From Apostichopus japonicus (Eukaryota > Echinodermata > Holothuroidea > Aspidochirotida > Stichopodidae), in NCBI RefSeq assembly GCF_037975245.1, contig NC_092577.1, positions 20,334,898-20,398,897 on the forward strand: a stretch of 64,000 nucleotides of DNA, read 5' to 3'. The notes under the pieces were generated by a model that saw only the letters and a program-made list of their open reading frames with translations, did no database searches and was not told where the DNA came from. This document shows positions 23,826 to 34,575 of the stretch, in pieces. The position numbers were made by a program, and so were the translations under genes. Position 1 is the stretch's first letter; each line of letters begins with the position of its first letter.

Positions 23826-24784
23826 TTAAAGTGACATGGAGGAATAAGGAATAAATAAAGAAAAAAGACAGTCAAAGCTAACGAATATCAAAATGTGTCG
23901 GTCAGACAAAAACCCACTTTCCCCATATTGGGTAACAAAGGAAACGAGCCAAACGGGCAAAACACAATACCTTAAAAGAATCTTCCATAAAAATAATAAC
24001 GAAACCGAAGAGAAGAAGTAAGTGTGATCACAATATACATGGTCTGACTCGAAGTGATAAGTTTGTCCACTCTCCAATCCCCGCTTTAAGAAAAGTTCTA
24101 TGGTCTTCCATCACTTCCTCTCCATGCTCCACCAAAGAAACGAATGTTTGTCCCGGATTGAAATAATTCTTCAACCTGCTTGCTCCATTTTTTTTTCCTT
24201 TAAGTCTGTTATCGACAGGTCTTTGCACGATATAGTATTCTTTATCGGCGGGACCTCCTTTTGCCTTCCTAAAAATATTCATTTTTTCTTCAGAAAAAGA
24301 CACTTTGACCAAAATATGTTTTTTTCTACCTTCCACGGGCCTGCCGTCTCTATGGACCCTTTCTATTTTACATTCCGGGATTCCGGTGTCCTTAAAAACG
24401 TTCTGTGCAATTTCAACGCAATTCTAACCTTGTGCTGATTTAACGTTGATAATTCTAACATATATCGGCGAGAAAATCTTTCTTGCTTTTTAAGCATGTT
24501 ATCGTGGAGCTTTTTTTTTTCGAATCTAGTTTACGGACTTTTTTTAGTAGCTCTCTTTAACAAGTTTATTCTCACCTCTCAATTCTTCGATAGATTCAGT
24601 CAGGTTGTCGATTGCTTTTCCAAACTCGTATTTTATCGTCTGCAATTCCTTATATATTTTCGACATAACTTTGTCCATCATACTTGTGAAGCTTTCGGGC
24701 ATGATCCTAATGTCCTCGCCGTTTCAGAATATGATGCCACGCCTAGGTTGCGTTGTGTCGAGGAGGTTCCTGTTAGGCTGGAGG
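23826..24784 (-). pseudogene. ORF1 fragment of a further LINE
   Basis: On the minus strand, a coiled-coil-like stretch (ELQTIKYEFGKAIDNLTES, 24690-24570 region) is followed, after frame changes, by KIERVHRDGRP-type text and GRKKHILVKVSFSEEKMN...FRKAKG. This arrangement (coiled coil, basic RRM-like core, HRxGR motif) is that of L1-type ORF1 proteins. At least two frameshifts. The right edge abuts the RT fragment of another LINE near 24785. Confidence 0.55.
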
Positions 24785-27320
24785 ATAGTTCGATTGGGAT
24801 GCAAGCTTTGTCGGTTAAATCAATAACCGCCAGATATGTTGCATCGTTTGCACGAAACCCATATTGATTATCACTAAGTATACTGTATTTGGCAAGAATC
24901 TTGGGAAGAAATGCTAAAAGAGAAATAGCTCTATAATTGTTCTAATCTGTAACATGACCTGATATATATAGTGGCAGGACTTTAGCTATTTTAAAGTTTG
25001 AAGTAATACTTCTGAACTAGGTGAAAGGTTGAAGATATGGACAAGGGCTTCACCAACCTCGTCCATAGACTTTTTTTTTCTAATACTACCCTTAATATTA
25101 TAAAAACCGGCTGCCTTATTATTATCCTGATGATGTACAATTTTGATGATCTCACCTAACCTTGTAGGAATAAGAACAAAATTGGGAAAACATCGTTTAC
25201 AAATTTCCAATACCTGTATCATTAATCTTAGATGCTAAGTTATTACCATGTTTACCAAAAAAAAAATGTGTTAGCATTACCACTTGTGTCTGTTACCTTG
25301 ACATTGATCTCTGTAGGTAGTGTATTTTCGTTACAATTCCTATTCATAACTTGGTTTATTACTCTCCATGTCCCTTTTATGTTACCCTTATATTGAATAA
25401 ACTTTGAGTTGATATATAATACTTAGTGCTGTTCTAATATATTGTGTTAAAATATTTTTTTTATGTAGTATAAATCAGTATATTGCTTGGATTTCCTATA
25501 TAAAACAATTTTTCTTATCAATACATTTGAAAAGATTGTTAGTAAGCCAAGGTATATAGGAAGTATATTTTACTACAACCAAGCCTTCTTTTAATAGGAG
25601 GGCAAGTTTCCTAAAAAAAATTTCATTAAAAACATTAATAAAGGAAGACCAGTCAACATGACGTAAGTGAAGTTTAAGACGGTCAATATTATTATCAGAA
25701 GTATTACGCTTCATTGTGTAAAAGTGCTCATAACACTTCAGAGATAACAATACCTGATGAGCTATTATGCGTGTAGCAGATGTAGGAGATATCCTAGTTG
25801 GTTTATCAACGGTAGGTACCAGTGGAAACGAATATAACATGTTGATAAAGTCCGGTACAAAATCGTGTTTATCAACCACTAGTAAATTAATATTAAAATA
25901 GCCTAAAATGTAGCATGTTCTTGAACAAACACCAGCTGATTGTAATGAATCATTAAATGTAGTGTTGAATTGATTGATACTAAGGATTGGTTGGTCGATA
26001 TACAACCCCTACATTTCCTGATTTTGTTTCAGAGATGCATAATTTAATAAACATGGATTCAAAACAAGTAATATTGACATTTGTCATTTACATAGCTGCT
26101 CATGTCATCATAAACAGAAAAGGTAAAGTAATTATTGACATACATAGCCACTCCTCCACCGCTTGAATAATTTCGGTCCCGGTGATTAAAAGTATACCCA
26201 GGTACATGAAACAGCTGAACGGGACTAGTGGCATGCAGCCATGTTTCAGAAATAGCAATTACGGAAAACTTGACCTTGCATGAAAAAAGAAGTTGCAATA
26301 AAGCTTAACAAGTTTGACTTACACTCCTAATATTTACATGGAGAAAGTCCAAATGTTCACTTGGTTTACCTATTGAAAAAAAATCAGCAGTTTTATCATT
26401 ATCTATATATTTACTACATACATCCCAGCAGCATCAAAATCAGCAGCAGGATCAATGTTATTTGAGTTGAGAAGGTCAGTTAATGATATATCTGTCTGAT
26501 ATGACTACAAACATTCAGTAGCTGAAAGGTAAACAATGGGTGACGATTCCATATAACACTATAACCAAAGGCCTACATTCCAGTACGTGTTACGTAGCCG
26601 TTTTAGTACTGTTTATAACTGAAACAATTCCAGCGACGAGTCACCATTCCATATAACAGTATAATCAAAGGACTACATTACAGTGTGTTACGCAACTGTG
26701 TTGAGTACTGTTTATAAACAATGGATTGGTTAAAATGGTATAACGTTGCGATCAGCGATATGCTGATGATAATTGCTGTATAGGAATTGTAGTCTGATTT
26801 GATAAGAGTTAAACTTGATAATGACCTCCCTTGGTCGTCCATGAGATTTCGCCCAGACTCTGTTACACCGATCGATGTGTTCTGTCTGAAGGTTTCGCCT
26901 TGGCCAGGGTCATCATTTTGTGAGTGACGTTCTCTTCCAAAGTGTAAGTTATGCCGGACACTCTGACACAATTTCGTCGGGAGTATTTTTCTATTTCATA
27001 TACTTTATGCCGTCCAGTGTCGTATTCTGTTTGGCAAGCCGTCATGATTGTTCTGAGTGTGTTCTGAGTTGATCCTTCTCTAATTTAAGTTTATCAGTTT
27101 GGTTTTCGAAATCAAGATACGCCCTTTATGTTTTCCACTTCTTTCTCTATTTGATTGAGCCGTTTCTGTATTACACTTTGGATAGTAGCATGGAGTAAAT
27201 CCTTAAATGGTTTTCTTGAAAAGAGCTCGTTAATGACTTCGGTAACAATATCTCCAGTTTGTGGGTCCGGATTTTGCCACTTTGCTGCAGTTATTGCCAC
27301 ATTGATATAGCTGCTTTAAA
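24785..27320 (-). mobile_element. CR1/Jockey-group LINE, minus strand, decayed
   Basis: Read from 27320 downward. An ORF1 part contains EIEKYSRRNCVRVSGIT (27000-26950) and, in another frame, KSHGRPREVIIKFNSYQ. The APE endonuclease has SVIAISETWLHATSPVQLF and GGGVAMYVNNYF (26298-26059), then ILGYFNINLL and FVPDFINMLYSFPLVPTVD (25950-25800). A linker reads KGTWRVINQVMNRNCNENTL. The RT start contains NYRAISLLAFLPKILAKY and LSDNQYGFRANDATYLAV (about 24950-24800). The element is cut at about 24785, before the catalytic YxDD. Many frameshifts and stops. Order and motifs support a CR1/L2/Jockey-type element; the exact clade is uncertain. Confidence 0.7.
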
Positions 27321-28369
27321 TTGTACGGCTTGTAAGTTATGTACGTTAAAAATTGTATTATATACGTAGCGTATACGTCCTTTACACGATAGCTTGTCAA
27401 GCTAGGCTGTACGGGTGTATTACACAGCTTGGATATAGGTAAATTATAACGTTCAAATAACGACAAAATATGAATAATTTGTGCAGAATTAGATGTAGTC
27501 ACAAATACAATAGGGAACAAATGTTAAAAACTAGGGAACTTATCTTCGATGGTACATAATTGACAGTTTCAGCTTAACATAAATGCTTATACTGTTGCAG
27601 TGAGCCGTCTATATGTTCTGTCCGTTTCCGTGAATGTCTAATAATACATGCGAGATCAATGGCAAATTTCATGGGGTCAACTATACTATGCTTTATAAAC
27701 ATCAAGTAAGAACAAAAGAATGTATATGCGGACGAGGATCCCCCCCCCCCAAAGAAAAAAAAAAAAAACACTACCGGTAGTTCTTTACCTAGAAAGATAA
27801 ATGTGTCGAGTGATTGTATGGGTTTCCATTTCAGTCGTAACTCATAAACAGTACTATAATTAATAATATGAACAGTTTCATGTTTGCAATATGTCACTGG
27901 ATGGCATTGCTGCTATACTTTCTTCTTAATAATGCAATATGCAAGTCAAAAGACTGCCCAAAGACACTGAATTGGGACGATTTTAGTTCATGTTAGACTC
28001 CGCCCTCCAGGCAGGTTAAAGGAATATTCCCGTAGAATTGTAACAATTCATATATGGAGTATGGACACAAACTGGTTAAAAGAGCAGGTTCATACCTTTT
28101 TGGGTTCGATAGTTACAAATTTGCAATTTACATTTTGCTTTACCATATACAATACAACAATAATCGATGGGAATTTTCCTTTAACGATGGAAATAAGAAA
28201 ACAAAAAACCGGTGCCGACCATTTCACACGCAAACTCTATAAATGTGGTGAAGTTTACCAGAAATTTCTAATTTGACCATAACTTTCTTATTTTAGTGTG
28301 CTCAAAATCTGAGGCTTCAGACATTTATTCTTGTTTTCATTTACATTCATACTTATAAGTGAAACAAAT
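27321..28369. other. Gene-free DNA
   Basis: AT-rich, with a CCCCCCCCCC/A-run low-complexity tract at about 27741-27770. I see no gene or element end. Confidence 0.4.
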
Positions 28370-29165
28370 GTGCAGCAGTTCTTGCAAATATAATAGTAAC
28401 TCGAACAAATTATGACAGGGCAAGTTCCTTTATCATACAGATATTGGTATAAAGAATATTACAATATAAAACTGAAATTGTACTTAAAGAAAAAATAATG
28501 GCAAAGGCCACTTCGAAATTTACCGACAATGGACGGATACTGGCATAGGCCAATTGGAAAGTGACCGACATTGGACGGATTACAATTGACGGATTACAGA
28601 TTACACCCAACTTATGTACAGAGAAGGCAAGTTTCTAAATAAGAAATAAAGTATATTAACAAGAAGAATATTTCTATATAGTGTCCTAAAATGTAAGGCT
28701 TCAAACATTCATTGCTACGTTTGCATTTAGATTCAAACTAAAGTACATTTAAGTGAAACCAATGTGCAGCAGTTGTTGCAAATATAATAATAACCCGAAC
28801 CAATTATGACAGGGCAAGTTCCTTTATCATACAGATATTGGTATAAGGAAATTTCCAATATAAAACTAAAATTGTCCTTAAAGAAAAACTAATGGCAAAT
28901 GCCACTTACAAAGTGACCGACAATGAACGGATGCTGGCGTAGGCCACTTGGAAAGTGACCGACAATAGATGAATACTGGCGAACGCCACTTGGAAAGTGA
29001 CCGACATTGGACAAATACTGGAAAAGGCCATTTGGCAAAGTGACTGACAATGAACGGATTACAATTGACGGCTTACAGATTGCAACGAAAGTTTTTACAG
29101 AGAATGCCAGTTTCTAAATAAAAAATTCAGCATAATAACAAGTGGAACATTTGTTATACATGTTA
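28370..29165 (+). repeat. About 380-bp tandem duplication containing a 42-bp minisatellite
   Basis: 28370-28755 and 28755-29165 share long stretches (for example ATTATGACAGGGCAAGTTCC and TTTATCATACAGATATTGG). Each half contains a 42-bp unit built on GGCCACTTGGAAAGTGACCG plus ACAATGGACGGATACTGGC. The left half has two units (28506-28547, 28548-28592), the right half has four (28900-28941, 28942-28983, 28984-29025, 29026-29071). The array expanded or shrank after the larger duplication. Confidence 0.85.
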
Positions 29166-30089
29166 TAAGGTAAATGCATTCATCGCAAGGTGAGAGTTGG
29201 AAAGAGGTTGAAGCTTAATGTTCGTCCTTTCAACACCACCCTTCTTTCAAGCTCCAACCTCTTGCCAACTCCAATATTTTTGAAACTCCCAACCTTTCCA
29301 CCTACCTTTCAGGGTTTTCATTCATTTCTGCTGCTTATTTCCAACCCCATCTATTCCCAACCCACACCATTGTGACACCCATTTATGGTTATTGAACCAT
29401 TTTTGGAAACTCACCGACCCGACAATTAGTGGATTACAATTCAGAAATAATTGTTTACATGAAACAACATAAAAATGAAAATACAGCATACAAATATACA
29501 CTTGCAACACCACTCTAAAAGCTACTTAGGAGAAATTACTTTAATGTTAGATGCGAAGCTAGGCAATGGTGCCTTTACTGACGTAGCAGGAATCACTCCA
29601 TATAAAAAGGCAGGTAAGAATTCCGAGAATTGTTGAAGTACCAAAGCATCATGCACATTAAATGCGTAATGTGATTGAAATAATCCACAGCCTGTATGAT
29701 ATTTGTTCCTGCAGGAATTGGAATTCTATCCGCCATGTCACGGATTTTGGACAGACAACTTTACAAAATGTGGTTATAACAAAACCCTGGACAGACCGGC
29801 AGAGTCTACCTTCAGTATCAATTATTGTACATCTCAGACACCTGAAGGGTTCATAAGTCAACCGTTTTCCATCTCTATTTTTCTTATTCCTTACTTATAA
29901 TGGCATGACTAATATTGGTTGGCCTTACATTGAACAAATATTATGTCACTTTACTACAAATGTGACCACACTGGGCTTTCTCCCCCAACCACCCCTATTA
30001 AATTGTCTTATATGCAGGTTTTTCCGCCTTGCTCCACATTATTGTCAGTATAGCTGAGGAAATTATTCCTGCTTTACATTGCCATATTT
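29166..30089. other. No gene seen
   Basis: Pyrimidine-rich around 29220-29360, otherwise AT-rich. No ORF here resembles a family I know. Confidence 0.4.
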
Positions 30090-31340
30090 TATTATTTATT
30101 AAATGATGTAATGAATTTTGGTATCGAACCATGGCTAATCAACTGGCTTGCAAACTTCCTAAAGGGGTGGTCCAGACAAGTCAAGATTGACAAAGGTCTC
30201 TCTGATACCTCCAATATCAAAATTGGTGTTCCGCAAGGTCCCCTCTCGGCGTTGCTCTTTACAATGTATACTAATGAAATACAGTCGAATTCGAATTGCT
30301 CTGCCATTAAGTACGCTGACGACACTGCTATTTCTTGTAAAATTTAGAAACTCTCACACGAAAGAGATAATAGTCTCTACAAGTCATTCATTACTGATAT
30401 GTGTCAACAGAAGAATCTTATCCTCAATCCGACAAAATCCAAAGAAATGCTATTTGAAAATATTAACATCAAGCATGCAGGTGTCATCCATGCTAAATCC
30501 GACAAATTTGTAATTGAGGACTCTGAAGTTGAACGTGTGCGTATAGATAGCAATGGAACATTGACTAGTCATATTTCAAATATACTACAACGAGTCTACT
30601 ACATTCTATCCACATTGACATATCTGGTTCCGTTCTGTATTGTGGTAAGATTTTCAGCTTGGATTATGAGAGTTTGCTTGATCGGCTCAATGGTGGCGCT
30701 AGGCGTGAATTGATCAGACTATGCAGGAATATTCAAAGAGAAGAAAATCACCAGCTTCATGCAGAACCGAAATCACTGTGTCGACATACTAGCTATAATC
30801 TCAGGAATCGGTGAAGTCTGGAGGCGGTGAAGTCTGACATTCGCCTTCAGGTCGAAGGCGATTTTCGCCGTTTATCTAGGGCTGCCTTTTTTGGACGGTG
30901 GTGTGCTGGGGAAGGGTGTTTTGTTTCGCTGCGTGCTGGTCGTCCTTTTGTAGTTTTTTAATATTTCAGTGGGGGGTTGGGCGTTTTGTCTCTGCAGGTC
31001 GGTGAGCGTATGTACTTTTTTTGGCTCGCTTGACCTGAGGTTCGTTTGTAAGAATTTTATAATCTCAGGAATCGTGTCTTGACACCAAAATATAAAATGC
31101 AAGTTTACACAAACTCGTTTGTATACAGAGCATCTATTTGTATTCCCTAATTGGGTTACTGTTTCGTAACTTTTATACATTCTATGAATGCACATAACAT
31201 TTTATATATTTTATTTATTATACTGACAATTTTCCTATTTATTTTCTACTTATGAACTGTATTTTATGCAATTTATACTGGAAGAAACGAAACGAAACAT
31301 AATAATTGGTTTTTCGTACTATATACAATTTCCATTGAGC
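30090..31340 (+). mobile_element. CR1/L2-type LINE fragment: RT C-terminus and 3' end
   Basis: Contains RT text with the fingers/palm motifs GVPQGPLSALLFTMYTNEI and the catalytic KYADDTAI (30225-30340), then, in shifted frames, LILNPTKSKEMLFENI, a thumb region (SHISNILQRVYYILSTLTYL) and the C-terminal YNLRN end that resumes after an insertion at 30811-31057 (VLTPKYKMQVYTNSFVYRAS). An ACGAAACGAAACATAA-like sequence near 31290 is close to the 3' end. The element is 5'-truncated and frameshifted. It is a different family from A and B, shown by a different RT signature and by lacking the zf-RVT end. Confidence 0.65.
30811..31057 (+). mobile_element. Family A fragment truncated at both ends, with 17-bp TSD
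   Basis: Matches 1925-2155 of the A copy (ORF2 last codons and 3' UTR up to TTCGTTTGTAAGAAT) but lacks the last about 70 bp including the hairpin and ACGTAAAAAGC. It is flanked by perfect direct repeats TATAATCTCAGGAATCG at 30794-30810 and 31058-31074, so the insertion itself is clear. The 5' edge has a 10-bp duplication (GTGAAGTCTG at 30811-30820 and again at 30826-30835). Confidence 0.9.
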
Positions 31341-31477
31341 CATGATGATTATAGAGCCAGTGCCTATACCATTCGGTAGCGCCAATGGAGGAGAGCAATA
31401 AGACCCAGTGGATAGGATGTAGTCTAAAGGTTTAAAGACAAACTTCTTTCCACATAACAAGCCAATTATGTGGAAAA

Positions 31478-33871
31478 TTGCCCCATTGCCTTCTCATGGC
31501 CCATACACTTTCAGTTGCCACTTTGAACGTGAATGGCATGAGGGATCATCGCAAGCGCAGTCGCATTTTCCAGTATTGTAAATCAACGGAGGTCGACTGC
31601 GTTTGCCTGCAAGAAACACACATATTCGAAGAAGATGTCCCTCTATGGGCTTATGAGTGGGGTGGTGAGCTGCATGCTTCGTTTGGTTCGTCTTCATCCT
31701 GTGGCACTGTCATCCTTCTGTCACCTCGTCAGGCGGGTTGTGCCACTAGGGTGGAGACGGATCACGAGGGCCGATTGGTTTGCATTCTATTCAAGTATCC
31801 ACAGGGTAACATCTCCATTTGCAATGTGTATGCTCCCAATCGGCCTTCAGCTAGACGAGATTTTTTTAACACGCTGCCTTCCTTTGTTCCTGGTAGTGCG
31901 CCGTGTGTCATGGTCGGAGACTTTAACTGTGTCCCAGACTCGGGTCTTCACAGACTCGGGACTTCTGTGTCTGCCAGTCCTGACGCTGGGATTACAGAGC
32001 TGGACAGCTGTGCGCCTTGTTAAATGTGGACTACAAGTTGCTGGCTAAGGCTTTGTGCAACCGCCTTGCACTGGCTATGCCGCATCTTGTTGGTGATCTC
32101 CAGACTTGTGCAGTGAAGGGTCATTGCATCCAGCAGAACTTGTGGTTCATGCGCGACTTCACCGACATTGTTATTGAGCGTGATCTGCCATGTGCATTGG
32201 TGTCTCTGGACCAGCAGAAGGCTTTTGACATGGTGGATCGCGGTTTTTTAATGAATGTATTGGAGATGTTTCAGTTGCACCCGGTTTTTCGTAAATGGAT
32301 TTCTGTTTTGTATCAAGAAAGTTTCAGTTCTGTTATCGTAAATGGGTTTTGTTCGGAGGTTTTTAACGTAGAGAGGGGGGTGCGCCAGGGGTGCCCCTCT
32401 GTCTCCATTACTTTATGTTTTGTTTAGCGAGTCCCTCTCTCGTCTTTTGGAAAGGGACTCCAAACTTGTTCCATTCGTTGTGCCAGGGGGTGCCAAAGTG
32501 AAATGCGTTCAATATGCAGATGACGTGAAATGTGTTGTTTCGAGTCTGGGCTTTATCTATCTTTCAGAGAGCTACCGGGGCGAAGTTGAATCCGGAAAAG
32601 ACAAAGGGCATTCGCCTTGGTAGCTGGAGATACAGAGACTTACCATTCGGTGCGTCGTGGTCGGATCAGAATATCAACATTAATGATATATGGTTCGGCT
32701 ACGATGCACCTTGTCACGTCACCTGGAACGAGAGGGTTGAGGTATTTGAGAGCAGGCTCGAAGCCTTTGGCACCCGCTGGCTTTCGATCCTAGGGAAAGT
32801 CACGGTAATTAATCGTTTTGTTTCGCCCATCTTGTGGTACCCGGGCGCGGTGTATCCAATTAGGCGTCGCGTCCTGGTGCGGTTGGAGAGAGCGATATTT
32901 TAATTTACTTGGTCGGGTGGTACAGAGCTTGTCAAAAGGGCGGTAATGTACCAAAAACTGGAGAAGGGTGGGTTAGGGGTGGTTCATCTGGGAAGTAAAT
33001 TGACCTTTTTGTTATTTAAGCAGTTGTTTGTAGCGGTAACTGACCCAGGGTTGCCTTCTTGATATTTTGTTCGTTTTTGGGGCGGATTGCACCAGCGTCG
33101 ATGGGTCCCGGCGCTGTTTAGCAACAGAGAACCGCATAGTAGTACTCCAAACAGGGTGGTGCGTGTCATTTGCTCCGCTCTGACTGAGTTGCCCCCTGTT
33201 GACCCGTGACAGCCGGCCCTCGTTCACAGTTCGTTGCGGGATAGGGCCTTGAATGCAACTTTTGTCCAGGGACGTCATTCTGCCGAAGTATGGCGTTCGG
33301 TGCATTCGAGGCTGAATGGTTGCAGGCTCCGTGATCTTGCATGGAGAATTGCACACGGTGCCTTGGTGACCAACCTTAAAAGGTATCATTGGCGATTGGG
33401 TGATGGACTGTGCCCAAGAACCGGCTGTGACAGCTTAGAGAGTACCGCTCATGTTTTTTGGCGTTGTTGCTTTGTTTTAAACTTATGGCAGTGGTTCCAG
33501 ACCTGGACCGACCGTGTAACGGGAGACCGTTCATGGTCGGTAGGACAGGGCTTTATATTATATGGGGTAGACCCTCCAGTTTGTTCGATTGCTGTATTGC
33601 ATCGCATTATTTTTGTTTGCTCTATTGTGAAAAAACATGTTTGGTGGAATAGATGCGATGTGGTTTTTAGGGGGAAGGTTGCCAGTTGGCAGGCAGTCCT
33701 GGAGGCGGTGAAGTCTGACATTCGCCTTCAAGTTGAAGGCGATTTTCGCCGTTTATCTGGGGCTGTCTTTTTTGGACGGTGGTGTGCCGCGGAGGAGTGT
33801 TTGTTTCGCTGCTTGCCCTTTTTGTTTTTTAATGTTTGAGTGGGTGATTGCGGGTCTGTCACGTAAAAAGC
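31478..33871 (+). mobile_element. Family A LINE copy with internal deletion
   Basis: Starts just before the ORF2 ATG, so the 5' UTR and ORF1 are absent. It runs through ORF2 to a 3' end TCACGTAAAAAGC. Near 32020 the endonuclease joins directly to the middle of the RT region, and about 900 bp present in the copy at 48709 onward are missing. The 3' UTR is also shortened (33825-33860). No TSD seen. Confidence 0.85.
31496..33838 (+). pseudogene. Internally deleted ORF2 (endonuclease + RT + zf-RVT) of family A
   Basis: The APE-type endonuclease starts at ATG 31496: TLSVATLNVNGMRDHRKRSR, CVCLQETHIFEEDVPLWAYE, CGTVILLSP and VMVGDFNCVPDSG. The C-terminal SDH block is lost in a deletion near 32020. 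RT follows: LDQQKAFDMVDRGFLMNVL, VRQGCPSV (where siblings have VRQGCPLSPLLYVLF, showing a local frame change near 32395) and CVQYADDVKCVV with the YADD catalytic box. The zf-RVT part is RLRDLAWRIAHGALVTNL ... CPRTGC...STAHVFWRCCF, where siblings have CPF. At least four frame changes. Non-functional. Confidence 0.75.
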
Positions 33872-34575
33872 ACTTCTATGATGCGTTCTCTGTATCCATC
33901 CCACTTTGTGATGAATGTTATCGCTAGATTCGGCAAACCTCATTAATCTGGAAGAAATGTAGACATTTTAATTATTGCAAATCACAATGCTAGGAAATAA
34001 TATGCCAACCCAATAGATATAGATATACAAGTTACTTTATTGATACCCAATTTTTGTTAATATTCATAAACTTTGAGCAACAAAAATTCTTAATATGATA
34101 AAACAATTTGATGAAATATTTACCTTATATCCATGATTTCCTCCGTCTGTTCAGCAAGGGAGTGATGAGGCCCATCTGGATTAGATGTAGAGACAGGAGT
34201 CTTAAGACTTTTTCGTTGCCGCATATGGTGAGCTTGTGGTTTGGTTAGGCGGATATTTTGGAGTCTGTACTCTAAGAATCCCTGCCCGTTGCTGTAATAA
34301 TGATCCTGTAACAAGATATTTATATTCTAATATTAGGGATGCACCGGAGCCAGATTTTGTTATTCGAAATGAGCCTATTTTGAAATGTCTACCTTTAGCA
34401 CTACCCCCGGAAATGTCAGTCAAAAGTCAGTCAGACTCCCGAAGATTTTACTGACATGTGTGTCATTGCACCACAATTGTCAGTCACTCTGTTGACCCAG
34501 AGGTGAGTCAGTGTAAGTCAATTGGTTCACTCAACATTAGTGAGTTCAGTAGTTCACTCAACATTACTGAGTTTA
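33872..34575. other. Gene-free, with a GAGTCAGT/TCACTCAA-rich tract
   Basis: No gene. From about 34410 the sequence is rich in GTCAGTCA, GAGTCAGT and TCACTCAACATTA(G/C)TGAG words that partly repeat in tandem. Similar text resumes after the LINE insertion at 36394. Confidence 0.4.

Noticed and set aside
28370-29165. CRISPR-like array
   Set aside because: The 42-bp units are contiguous with no unique spacers, and the DNA is eukaryotic.
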